Both the position numbers and the translations under genes were made by a program. A stretch of DNA of 64,000 nucleotides. Origin: Photobacterium sp. JCM 19050. Lineage in GTDB: Bacteria > Pseudomonadota > Gammaproteobacteria > Enterobacterales > Vibrionaceae. This document shows positions 39,928-49,601 of this stretch, one piece after another. The notes beneath the pieces were generated by a model. That model was not told the DNA's origin, ran no database searches, and saw only the letters and a list, made by a program, of their open reading frames with translations. How positions within the stretch are numbered: position 1 is the stretch's first letter; each line of letters opens with the position of its first letter. The stretch covers positions 37,071-101,070 of the forward strand of contig BAXG01000015.1 in NCBI GenBank assembly GCA_001310455.1, read 5' to 3'.

Positions 39928-40457
39928 CTACACGTAATACACGTAAAGGTCGTTTTCGGCGCGAAGCTTTACACCCTCAACCAGCAATTCACTGATAACC
40001 CAGAGCACAAACCCCATACCAATCATGGCGACTTCGTGACTGCCAAAAGAGATGGAAATCGTCTTCTGGCCGGCTGGGTGGTTGATGGTTATCAGCACGC
40101 TGGCGATAAGAGACATTACCGGCTTACAGGCTGCCTGGATAAGCAGCAATACTGCAAAACGCCGGATGGCTGCGCTGTTAGTGAGGTTAAAAAGCTCCCC
40201 CCGGGAGAAATTGATAAAGGCTTTTCTGAGGAAATAAAGCCCAATCAGGCCGATGGAGAGGTAAAGAGCGACGGCTGTCCAAAGCAGGTAAAGCTGCCAG
40301 CTTCAACGGTCTGCCATTGGACAGGAAAAGGCATAGCTTCCTGTATCAGCATCCTGAATGCTGAGATATCGAAAAGCCCGTAAAGCAGCAACAAAGGGAA
40401 CGAAATGAGGGCGGCCAGGCAGCCCCAGTTAACCGCAAGTGATAGTTGTCTTGTCAT
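39928..40457 (-). CDS. DUF2975 membrane protein (one frameshift)
   Basis: Two reverse frames join near 40290 (a T missing, giving AGSFYLLWTAVALYLSIGLIGLYF) into about 176 residues. Four membrane helices are seen, with the family segment LLIQAACKPVMSLIASVLITIN and the C-terminal SELLVEGVKLRAENDLYV. DUF2975 proteins have no known function. The pairing with a YozG-like regulator is common in bacteria and may be an autoregulated stress or membrane module. Confidence 0.75.
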
Positions 40458-40533
40458 TGGGACACTCTTCCGTGTTGTTGTCGTTCAATAATAAATTATC
40501 GTTTTATTTTAATTAATGCCACAAGGGATGATA

Positions 40534-40884
40534 ATGAATAAGCGGAATTCTCAAATACGGACACTGTTATTGTTGTTAACGGTCTCTTTTGGGGCGAATG
40601 CGCTGACGGTTGGACAGTTTCAGGCAATATGCCAGTCCGGGGAGCAACCTTGCAGTGAGGTCCGGCTGTTGCAGGCATATGTCGGAGGCGGATTGGACAC
40701 CATTGCCTCCCTGGATGAAAAGACTGACTATCTTAAACAGGTGTACTGCGCAGATTCCCGGGAACTGTTTAATGTCCCGGCGATTATCCGGTATATCGAG
40801 ACACTGGGCAGTGAAGATGCCTCCCAAAATGCGGGACTGATGATTGTGCGTTACCTTGAGCAAAACGGGGAGTGTGAGAAATGA
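40534..40884 (+). CDS. hypothetical exported protein
   Basis: I start at MNKRNSQIRTLLLLLTVSFGANA, with AAGGG six bases upstream; an ATG at 40516 is less suited. The protein has 116 residues with a signal peptide cut after GANA. The mature part is small and helical, with four cysteines (CQSGEQPC, YCADSRE, GECEK) that could form disulfides in the periplasm. I do not recognise the family. The next gene overlaps its stop, so the two are co-transcribed. Confidence 0.65.
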   Translation: MNKRNSQIRTLLLLLTVSFGANALTVGQFQAICQSGEQPCSEVRLLQAYVGGGLDTIASLDEKTDYLKQVYCADSRELFNVPAIIRYIETLGSEDASQNAGLMIVRYLEQNGECEK

Positions 40885-41100
40885 ACAAACCTTGGCGTTT
40901 TCACCGGATGGTTTTATTGGCTCTGTCTGCTTCGGTGTTGCTGTCTGCCTGTTCATACCGCGGCGTGTATGAGGGACTGCAGTACAGCGAACGTAACGAG
41001 TGTATGAAGTTGCCACCTAACCAACAGCAGGAATGCCTGGATCGGGTCAATACCCTTACCGGATTATGAGCGGGAACGCGAGGCGCTGATTGAGGAATAA
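40881..41100 (+). CDS. small lipoprotein (probable frameshift near the end)
   Basis: The start overlaps the preceding stop (ATGA). The signal ends in the lipobox LLSAC, with Cys24 as lipid site. The direct reading stops at 41069 (62 residues). A shift near 41044 (one G too many) gives instead PLPDYEREREALIEE to TAA at 41100. That charged ending is typical of such small Vibrionaceae lipoproteins, so I prefer it. Function unknown; outer-membrane or periplasmic location is likely. Confidence 0.65.
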
Positions 41101-41128
41101 ACCGCCGGGCACTGTTAGCACGGCGGTT
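41100..41128. terminator. bidirectional terminator between lipoprotein gene and ltaE
   Basis: AACCGCCG (41100-41107) pairs with CGGCGGTT (41121-41128), and GC/GC extends it with one mismatch. It lies at the convergent ends of the lipoprotein gene and ltaE. T-runs are short in both directions. Confidence 0.55.
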
Positions 41129-41149
41129 ACGTGGGTTCGCTAAAAGGGA

Positions 41150-42163
41150 TTAACTGACATAACGGCGGATTTCGCCAATAAGCAGGTCGATATCGTCGCG
41201 GGTAACGCCAAGGTGGGTGACCAGCCGCATTCCCTGATAGCCCGGTGAAAAGAGAATGCCTTTTTCTTTCAGTGCTGCAGACAGGCCGACAATATCAACT
41301 GACGTATCGACATCAACAAACACAATGTTGGTCTGGACATCATAGGCCGAGGTATCAAAGCCCGGCAGGGAATTGAGCATTTCCGCCAGGTGTTTGGCAT
41401 TGGCATGATCTTCAGCCAGGCGCTCTACGTTTTCGGTCAGCGCCATCATTCCGGCTGCTGCCAAGATACCGGCCTGACGCATTCCCCCGCCCACCATCTT
41501 ACGAAGGCGGCGCGCTTTGGCGATATATTCCTGACTACCGAGCAGCAATGACCCCACAGGTGCCCCAAGACCTTTTGACAGGCAGATGGTCATCGAGTCA
41601 AAAGGTGCCACGATATCGCGGATATCGACACCCAGTGCTACGGCTGCGTTATAAACCCGAGCGCCGTCCAGATGCATTTTCAGACCATGACGATCGGCAA
41701 ATTCGCGGGCCTGGTAGAGGTAGTCTACCGGAAGCACTTTCCCGCCGATGGTGTTTTCAAGGCTCAGCAGCCGGGTGCGGGCAAAGTGGTTGTCATCCGG
41801 CTTCACCGCCTTTTCCAGCTTGCTCAGCGGAAGGGTCCCGTCCGGGTTATTTTCAATCGGCTGGGGTTGCACCGAGCCCAGCACAGCGGCACCACCGGCC
41901 TCATATTTGTAGTTGTGAGCATCTTGGCCACAAAGATATTCGTCACCACGTTCACAGTGGCTAAGGATCCCCAGCAGGTTAGCCTGCGTACCGGAGCTGG
42001 TGAAAACCGCCGCTTCAAAACCATGACGCTCGGCTGCCCACTGTTCCAGCGCATTAACTGTCGGATCATCGCCGTAGACATCATCGCCCACGGGGGCATT
42101 TGCCATCGCCTGGCGCATCTTCTCTGAAGGAAGGGTAACGGTATCGGAACGGAAATCTATCAC
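41150..42163 (-). CDS. ltaE: low-specificity L-threonine aldolase
   Basis: The open frame runs from 42181. The protein core begins VIDFRSDTVTLPSEKMRQAM, so the start is either 42181 (MSEEPSVIDFRS) or a codon just inside it; I give the conserved part as the minimum. Landmarks are GDDVYGDDPTVNALE, FTSSGTQANL, HLDGARVYNAAVA and the PLP lysine region TICLSKGLGAPVGS. Length (about 340) fits LtaE. It cleaves L-threonine and L-allo-threonine to glycine and acetaldehyde. It is divergent from the FMN reductase gene. Confidence 0.9.
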   Translation of the reverse strand: MIDFRSDTVTLPSEKMRQAMANAPVGDDVYGDDPTVNALEQWAAERHGFEAAVFTSSGTQANLLGILSHCERGDEYLCGQDAHNYKYEAGGAAVLGSVQPQPIENNPDGTLPLSKLEKAVKPDDNHFARTRLLSLENTIGGKVLPVDYLYQAREFADRHGLKMHLDGARVYNAAVALGVDIRDIVAPFDSMTICLSKGLGAPVGSLLLGSQEYIAKARRLRKMVGGGMRQAGILAAAGMMALTENVERLAEDHANAKHLAEMLNSLPGFDTSAYDVQTNIVFVDVDTSVDIVGLSAALKEKGILFSPGYQGMRLVTHLGVTRDDIDLLIGEIRRYVS

Positions 42164-42352
42164 GCTTGGCTCCTCGCTCAATGCCTCGAATCGCTGGTTG
42201 GGGCTGATGTGGTTTACTATTCAATCAGGTGTTTTCACCTTTGATGCTACCCCACAAATTTGTCTGTGCCGATTTGTTTTTCACACCGATTCAGCGCAGT
42301 CTAGAAAACAGTGCTATTGCCGAAAGAAGGCTATCAACAGGAAGGAAGTGCT

Positions 42353-42907
42353 ATGCCAAGGATTCTCGTTATGGGTGGCAGTAACAGCCACACCTCTATT
42401 AACCGTGAGCTCGCCCGTTTCGCCGCTAAATGTGTTGATGCAGACTGTTCTCAAGACGTGGAAACCATCCTTTTGGATCTCAATGACTTTGCCATGCCTG
42501 TTTTTTCCGTCGATTTGGAAAGGCAGGACGGAATTCCCGATGCCGCCAAACGGTTTGTGAATGATATTGAAGGGTGTGACGGGGTGGTGATTTCCCTTGC
42601 TGAGCACAATGGGTCTTACTCGGTCGGGTTTAAAAACGTGTTCGACTGGGCATCTCGTTACAAAGTGAAGGTATGGTCAGAAAAGCCGATGCTGCTGATG
42701 GCGACCTCTCCCGGTGGTCGCGGCGGGGCGGGTGTGCTCGGGGCTGCATCTGCCACTTTCCCGCACATGGGGGCGGAGGTGGTTGCGACATTCTCACTGC
42801 CGGCTTTCAGTACCAACTTTGACAGTGAATCCGGCATTCTCGACACCGGCCTCAAGACGGCTTTTGAGGAAGCTGTCTCGGCGTTTGCCGCTAAGCTGGT
42901 GGAATAG
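42353..42907 (+). CDS. NADPH-dependent FMN reductase family protein
   Basis: The start has AGGAAGG upstream. This intact 184-residue flavodoxin-like protein has the FMN phosphate loop GGSNSHTSINRELARF near the N-terminus, and DGVVISLAEHNGSYSVGFKNVFDW and TSPGGRGGAGVLGAA later. It belongs to the NADPH-dependent FMN reductase / azoreductase-like family. A role in quinone or flavin reduction is likely. The specific substrate is unknown. Confidence 0.85.
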   Translation: MPRILVMGGSNSHTSINRELARFAAKCVDADCSQDVETILLDLNDFAMPVFSVDLERQDGIPDAAKRFVNDIEGCDGVVISLAEHNGSYSVGFKNVFDWASRYKVKVWSEKPMLLMATSPGGRGGAGVLGAASATFPHMGAEVVATFSLPAFSTNFDSESGILDTGLKTAFEEAVSAFAAKLVE

Positions 42908-42992
42908 CACTGATTTTCTCAATCTTGTCACAGACCGTCACCGGAGTGTGCTGCCTTAATACAAGAACGAATCCAACGTACAGGGAATGACT

Positions 42993-44762
42993 ATGAGCAA
43001 AAAACGGAATACCCGCCGATTAATCCCTGTGTCAGCATTGGGGCTGTTGCTGGCATCTTTCTTTTCACACGCAACCGGGCAGGCCGCAGATTCGGTGTCC
43101 CCGGAAGCATCGACCGGTAAAGAAACGCGCACAGAAATCACCGCTTCCGAATGGATGGTGGCTGCGGCAAACCCCCATGCGAGTAAGGCCGGTGCAGCTA
43201 TGCTGGAAGCCGGGGGCAATGCTGTTGATGCCATGGTGGCGGTACAGGTGATGCTGGGTCTGGTGGAGCCCCAGTCATCCGGTTTGGGCGGCGGGGCTTT
43301 TTTGATGTACTGGGATAAAAAAGCACAGCGCCTTGAAGCCTGGGATGGCCGAGAAACCGCACCAATGAATGCCACTCCAAGGCTTTTCCAGGATGAAAAC
43401 GGAGAGCCGCTGAAATTCTGGGATGCGGTGGTTGGGGGGCGCTCCGTGGGAACGCCGGGTACGCTGAAACTGCTGCACACTGCCCATGAAAAATACGGAA
43501 AGCTCCCTTGGAAGAAAGTGCTTGGGCCTGCAATCCGGCTGGCAGATAAAGGCTTTGAGGTAAGCCCTCGCCTGGCTTCACTGATTGAATCAGACAAAGA
43601 AAAGCTGAGCCGTTTTCCTGCCACCAAAGCGTATTTCTTTGATGAAGCCGGGGAACCTCTCAAAGCCGGTACCTTGCTGAAAAACCCCTCTTATGCCGAA
43701 ACTTTGCGAGCAGTGAGCAGCAACCTGGATGCTTTTTACAAAGGCAAAATTGCTGATGCCATCGTCGATACGGTGCAAAACGCGGAAGGTAACCCCGGCG
43801 TGCTCAGCAAAACGGACCTTGCCAATTACCGGGTGAAACAGCGTGAAGTAGTGTGTTCGCCGTACCGAGGAACGGATGTGTGCGGCATGGGGCCGCCAAC
43901 CTCAGGCGGTGTGGCAGTCGGGCAGATTCTTGGCCTTCTGAGCCATTACCCGCTTTCTGAGCTGGGGCCGGATAATCCGGAAAGCTGGCGTCTGATTGGC
44001 GAAGCCTCTCGGCTGGCATTTGCTGACCGCGGCCGTTACCTGGCAGATGACGATTTTGTCCCGGTACCGGTTGAAGGGCTGCTGTCACCGGCTTACCTGG
44101 CAAAGCGTGCTGAGTTGATGAACGGTAAACAGGCTCTTGAAAGTGTTGCACCGGGTGAGCCGGCATGGAGCTATGCCAATATCCGGCAGGCAGATGATGA
44201 ATCAATCGAACTGCCATCGACCAGCCATTTTGCGATTGTGGACAGTGATGGCAATGTGGTTTCCATGACCACAACCATCGAAAACGGGTTTGGTTCGCGC
44301 CTGATGACCAACGGTTTCCTGCTCAACAATGAGCTGACGGACTTCTCTTTCCGCACCCATAAAGATGGTTACCCGATTGCCAACCGGGTTGAGCCGGGAA
44401 AAAGGCCGCGTTCTTCCATGTCACCGACCATCGTAATGAAAGGCGGAGTACCATACATGGCGGTCGGCTCTCCGGGTGGCAGCCGGATTATCGGCTACAC
44501 CGCAAAAACCATTATTGCGCACCTGGACTGGGGGATGGATGTGCAATCAGCAATCAGTCTGCCGCATTTGGTAAACCGGTTTGGAACCTATGATGTAGAA
44601 GCGGGGACCGATGCGGAAAAGCTCACGCCTGCGCTTGAGGAAATGGGGTTTAAGGTAAACAGCCGGGTTCTGACTTCAGGTTTGCATGCCATTGTGATTG
44701 ATGGCGAGACCCTGCGCGGAGGCGCAGACCCCAGGAGGGAAGGGGTAGTAATTGGGAAGTAA
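42993..44762 (+). CDS. ggt: gamma-glutamyltransferase
   Basis: I start at MSKKRN (42993), six bases after CAGGGA; an ATG at 42987 abuts that ribosome site. 589 residues with a signal peptide (LGLLLASFFSHATGQA). The propeptide is cut before the catalytic Thr of STSHFAIVDSDGNVVSMTTT, giving large and small subunits. Further landmarks are MGPPTSGGVAVGQ, PRSSMSPTIV and VGSPGGSRII. The periplasmic enzyme hydrolyses glutathione and transfers gamma-glutamyl groups. No frameshift is seen. Confidence 0.93.
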   Translation: MSKKRNTRRLIPVSALGLLLASFFSHATGQAADSVSPEASTGKETRTEITASEWMVAAANPHASKAGAAMLEAGGNAVDAMVAVQVMLGLVEPQSSGLGGGAFLMYWDKKAQRLEAWDGRETAPMNATPRLFQDENGEPLKFWDAVVGGRSVGTPGTLKLLHTAHEKYGKLPWKKVLGPAIRLADKGFEVSPRLASLIESDKEKLSRFPATKAYFFDEAGEPLKAGTLLKNPSYAETLRAVSSNLDAFYKGKIADAIVDTVQNAEGNPGVLSKTDLANYRVKQREVVCSPYRGTDVCGMGPPTSGGVAVGQILGLLSHYPLSELGPDNPESWRLIGEASRLAFADRGRYLADDDFVPVPVEGLLSPAYLAKRAELMNGKQALESVAPGEPAWSYANIRQADDESIELPSTSHFAIVDSDGNVVSMTTTIENGFGSRLMTNGFLLNNELTDFSFRTHKDGYPIANRVEPGKRPRSSMSPTIVMKGGVPYMAVGSPGGSRIIGYTAKTIIAHLDWGMDVQSAISLPHLVNRFGTYDVEAGTDAEKLTPALEEMGFKVNSRVLTSGLHAIVIDGETLRGGADPRREGVVIGK

Positions 44763-44780
44763 TACAGAGCTTGAATAAAT

Positions 44781-44813
44781 AGAGTGGTGGGATATTCCCA
44801 CCACTCTTTTTTG
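44781..44813 (+). terminator. terminator after ggt
   Basis: AGAGTGGTGGG (44781-44791) pairs perfectly with CCCACCACTCT (44797-44807), followed by TTTTTT. It lies 19 bases after the ggt stop, in front of the convergent ribB end. Confidence 0.88.
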
Positions 44814-44825
44814 TGGGCTTAAGCG

Positions 44826-45491
44826 TTAAACCACCTCGGCAACCACATCCTCTGCAACTTCGGTTGCAATCCGGTATGCCACCAGATCTTCAATAGTCAG
44901 CACTGGCATGTTGTGTAGCTTTCCGAATTCCACAACGTCCGGCAGGCGGGCCATGGTGCCGTCTGGCTTCATCAGTTCACTCAGGACGCCGAAAGGCTTT
45001 CTGCCGGCGAGACGCGCCAGATCGGTTGTCGCTTCTGTGTGTCCACGGCGACCAAGTACACCGCGGCTGTTGGCGCGAAGCGGGAAAACGTGACCGGGAC
45101 GGTTAAGATCAGAAGGTTTGGCGTCATCTGCAATCGCGGTTTTGATGGTTGTCACGCGGTCTGCTGCGGAAACACCTGTTGTCACGCCTTTTGCCGCCTC
45201 AATCGTGACGGTAAATGCGGTTTCGTTGGTACAGGTATTGTTTTCCACCATCATTGGCAACTCGAGTTGCTTCACCCGGTCTTCACCCAGGCAAACACAG
45301 ACGATACCGGAGCTTTCGCGGATCATCAGTGCCATTTGCGCTTCGGTCAGGCAATCTGCTGCGTAGATGATATCGCCTTCGTTCTCGCGATCCTCATCAT
45401 CAACAACCAGCACGCCGCGGCCCTGGCGAATGGCTTCCAGCGCAATTTCTACGCGCTCAAAAGGTGTTCCGTTTAAAAGGGACTGATTCAT
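44826..45491 (-). CDS. ribB: 3,4-dihydroxy-2-butanone 4-phosphate synthase
   Basis: I start at 45491 ([20 protein letters not shown]). The longer frame to 45587 runs into the leader. The 221-residue protein is close to E. coli RibB (217). Active-site segments are [28 protein letters not shown] and [16 protein letters not shown]. It converts ribulose 5-phosphate to the four-carbon riboflavin precursor. It stands alone (no ribA or ribE fusion) and is preceded by an FMN riboswitch, as in many gammaproteobacteria. Confidence 0.94.
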   Translation of the reverse strand: MNQSLLNGTPFERVEIALEAIRQGRGVLVVDDEDRENEGDIIYAADCLTEAQMALMIRESSGIVCVCLGEDRVKQLELPMMVENNTCTNETAFTVTIEAAKGVTTGVSAADRVTTIKTAIADDAKPSDLNRPGHVFPLRANSRGVLGRRGHTEATTDLARLAGRKPFGVLSELMKPDGTMARLPDVVEFGKLHNMPVLTIEDLVAYRIATEVAEDVVAEVV

Positions 45492-45624
45492 GGCAATAAA
45501 CCTCAATAAAAAAACGTTACCAGAATCAGGGCACAGGAGAGTTACCCGGCAGGCAGGTGCAAACGCACACCAAATCTGCGGGTACAAACAGATAGGTACA
45601 CCACAGGCGTGGTGTACTTTTCAT

Positions 45625-45802
45625 TCTCTTCCATCCGGACTTTAACCGTCGGCTCCGGAGTTTCACCGGATCTGCTGTCCCTTTTCGTTTCCCGAAGAAA
45701 CATTGTGAAAAGGCGCTCGCGGGCTGACTGGTTCAAAGCTAAATAGGTTAAAGCCTGACCCAGATTACCGCCGGTGGGGAATTTCGCCCCGCCCTGAGAA
45801 TA
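45625..45802 (-). ncRNA. FMN riboswitch (RFN element) in the ribB leader
   Basis: Read on the minus strand, the 5' conserved part is CTCAGGGCGGGGCGAAATTC followed by CCCACCGGCGGTAA. The 3' part is CAGATCCGGTGAAACTCCGG, GCCGACGGT and AAAGTCCGGATGGAAGAGA. These are the standard RFN blocks. Binding of FMN should lower ribB expression. A further hairpin, GTACACCAC/GTGGTGTAC (45596-45616), lies between the aptamer and ribB and may be part of the expression platform. Confidence 0.93.
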
Positions 45803-45919
45803 ATTGCAGGACAATGGTAGGCCGCCGTTGAAGGCGTTGCAAGCGGCAATATGTTGATAGGTCGCACGTAATCCACATGGCGGCGTAATAGTGCTTGATC
45901 CTGACCGCATTCAGATTAG

Positions 45920-45939
45920 AATGATAATGATTATCATTT
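45920..45939. promoter_or_regulatory. Fur box upstream of the putative Mn exporter gene
   Basis: AATGATAATGATTATCATTT is a near-perfect palindrome matching the Fur consensus GATAATGATAATCATTATC. It is 21 bases before the start of the exporter gene and upstream of the ribB riboswitch. Iron-dependent control is likely. A manganese regulator with a similar site cannot be excluded. Confidence 0.75.
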
Positions 45940-45960
45940 AAAGAGAGTTAATCTGATAAT

Positions 45961-47165
45961 ATGAATGCGCTTAATCCTCTGGTCATCCGTTCGGCTCTTG
46001 AGCGTCAAGGGTGGCAGTTAAATCACAAGCGGTTGTTGTTGCCAATTTTTCTTTTTGCTCTTCTTGCCGCGCCCAACACGCATGAACTTACTGTGAGTGT
46101 GCTTTCTGACGCCTTCTGGCAGGTTGCTGCTTATGTTGCGGCAACCCTGGTTCTTTTCCATTGGCTGACAGCACGTTTTGACCAGCATGGCGTATTCGAG
46201 CAAACCCTTTCCCGCCACCGCAATCTCCAGGTAGTGTTTTCTGCATTGATGGGGGCTCTGCCCGGCTGCGGCGGGGCAATTGTTGTGGTGACGCAGTATG
46301 TCCGGGGCAAAATCAGTTTCGGCGGGGTCGTCGCCGTGTTGACCGCAACCATGGGGGATGCGGCGTTTCTCCTGTTGGCTACCCGTCCGGCTGATGGCTT
46401 GATGATGGTGGTGATGGGGTTCTGGGTGGGCCTTATTTCAGGGATGATTGTTGACCGGATCCATGGTGCTGATTTCATGCGCCCTGAAATTAAACAAGGT
46501 CAGCCTGAATCAAAAGCGCAATGCAACCCCTGCCGCAAGCCGGTTTTACGCATTCAGGGACGCTTTTGGCAGTGGATGTTGATTCCGGCCATGGTGTTTG
46601 CAGTGTTGGGCTCGTTTCAGGTAGACACTGACGCTTTTTTCCACGTGAAAGCGGGCACACTGCTGTGCTTGGTGCCGCATCAGCCGTGATTGCCATTACG
46701 CTTTGGGCGGTAACCCGGGAAGTGGTCGATTATGAATCTGCGGTGTCTGAAGACCCTAAATGCGGCAGTGCCCATCTCTTTCAGCGCGTCGCGCAGGACA
46801 CCAATTTTGTCACTGCCTGGGTGATTGCTGCATTTCTGGTGTTCGAGCTGATCGTGCATTTTTTCAGCATTGACCTGAAGAGTGCTTTCAGTGGTTGGGC
46901 GCCATTGATGCCGCTGATGGGCGTACTGGTTGGTCTGCTGCCGGGATGCGGTCCGCAGATACTGGTGACGTCGCTGTATGTGTCGGGTGCAGTCCCGATG
47001 TCGGCGCAGGTCGGTAATGCGATCAGCAACGACGGTGATGCACTGTTTCCCGCCATTGCCCTGGCTCCCAAAGCTGCGATGATGGCAACGGTGTATTCGA
47101 CAATACCGGCGCTTATTGCTGCCTATGGCTACTATTTCCTGGTGGAAGTTTTTCCGGTGGGGTAG
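45961..47165 (+). CDS. putative manganese exporter, MneA-like (one frameshift)
   Basis: Two frames join near 46660 (a G missing, giving LLCLGAASAVIAITLW) into about 401 residues with roughly ten membrane helices. Two related halves carry ALMGALPGCGGAIVVVTQYVRG and LVGLLPGCGPQILVTSLYVSG, the repeated LPGCG motif. TMGDAAFLLLA and NAISNDGDALFPAIAL are matching segments. This fits the family of Vibrio cholerae MneA, a manganese exporter. The gene symbol is withheld because the assignment is from remembered family features only. Confidence 0.72.
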
Positions 47166-47193
47166 CGGTGACACAAAACGAAACCGGTAAAAC

Positions 47194-47220
47194 AAAGCCC
47201 GGCTGGGAGTGCCGGGCTTT
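47194..47220. terminator. bidirectional terminator between exporter gene and corC-like gene
   Basis: AAAGCCCGGC (47194-47203) pairs perfectly with GCCGGGCTTT (47211-47220). It lies between convergent genes ending at 47165 and 47236. A/T runs flank both sides. Confidence 0.78.
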
Positions 47221-47235
47221 GTGATTCTCAGCAGG

Positions 47236-48513
47236 TCAGCCTGCACGCTTTTTGCGTTTGTCCGGCAACACCTTAACCTGTTTAATCATATTGTCTGAGA
47301 CCGACATGATTTCCACCTTGTGGCCGTGAAGGTCAAGGCTCAGATGGCTGTCCGGAATATCTTCCAGAGTCTCAAGCAGCAAGCCGTTGAGGGTCCGGGG
47401 GCCGTCAGTCGGCAATTTCCAGTTCAGGCTCTTGTTAAGGTCACGGATATTGGCTGTCGCTTCAATCAGATATCCACCATCGGACAGCGGCGTGATTTCC
47501 TCAGCAAGGCTCGGTGAGAGTGATGTGGTAAATTCGCCGACAATTTCTTCCAGAATATCTTCCAGTGTTACCAGGCCATTGATATCACCGTATTCATCCA
47601 CAATCAGGCCGACACGCTCCTTGTTACGCTGGAATTTCAGAAGCTGCACGTTAAGCGGAGTCCCTTCCGGGATGTAATACACTTCATCGGCGGCGCGCAG
47701 CAGAGTTTCTTTGTTGAACTCGTTTTTTTCCACCATCAGCCGGTAGGCTTCACGCACACGCAGCATCCCGACCACTTCATCAATCTGGTCACGATAAAGC
47801 ACCATCCGGGCCATGGGGGGCATGGGTCAACTGACGGACGATGGATTTCCAGTCATCATTGATGTTGATACCGGTGATCTCATTGCGCGGTACCATGATG
47901 TCATCAACCGTGATTTCTTCCAGGTCGAGAATCGACAGCAGCATGTCCTGGTGGCGACGGGGAATCAGCACCGGCCTCATTCACCACGGTGCGCAGCTCT
48001 TCGCTGCTCAGGTGGTCTTTGTTGTCATGGTTTGCTGGCATGCCAAGTAAACGGATAAAACCATTGGTAATCCCGTTTACAAGCCACACTACCGTAGAGC
48101 GCTTTGAGCAGAATATTGAGCAGCCAGCTGCTGGCATAAGAAATCTTTTCCGGGTACAGCGCAGCCACGGTTTTTGGTGTGACTTCGGCAAAAACCAGAA
48201 CCACAAGGGTGAGGGCTCCGGTTGCAATGGCGACCCCGACATCACCGTAAAGGCGCATGCCCAAAATCGTGGCGATGGCAGAAGCGAGGATATTGACGAG
48301 GTTGTTACCGATAAGGATTAAGCCAATCAGGCGATCTGGACGGTCGAGCAGTTTCTCGACGCGTTTGGCCCCACGGTGTCCTTGTTTGGCCAGGTGCTTC
48401 AACCGGTAGCGGTTGAGGGACATCATTCCCGTTTCTGAGCCTGAGAAGTAGGCTGAAATGAAGATGAGCAATACCAGAAGGGAAAACAAGGTTCCCGTCG
48501 ATATGTCGTTCAA
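47236..48513 (-). CDS. CNNM/CorC-HlyC family membrane protein, YfjD-like (three frameshifts)
   Basis: Four reverse-strand pieces make about 425 residues. Breaks are near 48088, 47962 and 47815. The N-terminal CNNM membrane domain has FISAYFSGSETGMMSLNRYRL and GNNLVNILASAIAT. Two CBS domains follow (MVPRNEITGININDDW; EDILEEIVGEF) and a CorC/HlyC C-terminal domain (YLIEATANIRDLN). The family is linked to magnesium or cobalt transport. Three breaks in one gene are many, but each join leaves full family sequence. Order yfjD-ypjD-ffh is the usual one in gammaproteobacteria. Confidence 0.85.
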
Positions 48514-48602
48514 ACTGGTGATTCCTTCATTGGAGGTGTCGTTCTAATGTAGAACCTGAATATGTCCGGGTGCAACCCATACACATAAGAAATAGGGGCG
48601 AA

Positions 48603-49396
48603 TCACGCCCCTATGAGAATTTCTTTGACGAACCGGCTACCAAAGTACGCCAGTGTTAACAGGAATGCACCGACAATGCTAATCCAGATCACACGACGCC
48701 CACGCCAGCCGAGTTTGAAGTGTCCGTAGAGCAGAATGGAATAGACACACCATGCCATGATAGAGAACACGGCTTTGTGCGCCTTGCCCTGGGCAAACAT
48801 ATCCTGGACAAAGATAAGACCGGTGATAAGGGTAACCGAAAGTAAGCCTTGTCCGACCAGGATGATATTGAAAAGCTGGCGTTCCACCATCATTAAAGGA
48901 GGCATGTTGGGGTTAATTGACAGCTTCTTGTGCTTGAGCTTGTAATCCAGCCAGGCAAGCTGGATGGCGTACAAGGTTCCAATCATCAGGGTTGAATAGG
49001 CAAACAGCGCCAGGGAGATGTGCAGCAGCACTTCCGGATGTGACTCCAGGTGAGTGATGAACGCACCCGGCAACAGGGCGGCAGCTGTCAGGTTCAATGC
49101 AGCAAAGCTATAGATTACCGGCAGCATAAACCACAGTCTCATACGGAACATCATCCCGGTTGTGACGGCTGAAATGATAAAGCTGATCAATGACGCCACA
49201 TTGAGAATGCTCATGTTCTGGCCCGGACCGACAAAAATAAGGTCTTTGAGCAACAAAGCGTGAAGCGCCAGCGCACCCAGTGCACAGAAGAACACCGGTT
49301 TGGCTTTTATTTGGTTGGAACCCGACAGTCCGGGGACTATCTGGCGAGTGCGGCGAAGTACAATAAAGCGGCCGCAACGGCAATCAGCATTTCCAT
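48603..49396 (-). CDS. ypjD: cytochrome c assembly-like membrane protein YpjD (one frameshift)
   Basis: The start is MEMLIAVAAALLYFAALAR (49396; an ATG at 49390 is possible). A break near 49350 leads into QIVPGLSGSNQIKAKPVFFCALGALALHALL and on to the stop at 48603. About 264 residues with eight membrane helices of the CcsA/CcmC-like type. The family segment LLHISLALFAYSTLMIGTLYAIQLAWLDYKL is clear. The E. coli homologue YpjD has no settled function. It is divergent from ffh. Confidence 0.83.
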
Positions 49397-49536
49397 TATT
49401 GTCTGAGTCGTTTTTGCCTTATGGAACCTGCAATTATACATAGGCTGCCAAGTCGCGGCTATCAATCGCACGGTGATCTGTTTGCCGGATTGATGATTTG
49501 CTGTGACATGAGCGAGGTTATCAGGAAAATCCGCGG

Positions 49537-49565
49537 TTAAACGGTCCGGTGGAATAGGCTATAAT
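49537..49565 (+). promoter_or_regulatory. sigma-70 promoter of ffh
   Basis: TTAAAC (49537-49542), a 17-base spacer and TATAAT (49560-49565) form a sigma-70 promoter with a perfect -10. It lies 37 bases before the ffh start. Confidence 0.7.
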
Positions 49566-49601
49566 CCCCGGCAATTGTCGCGTAGTGAATTTGAGTAGGA
49601 C

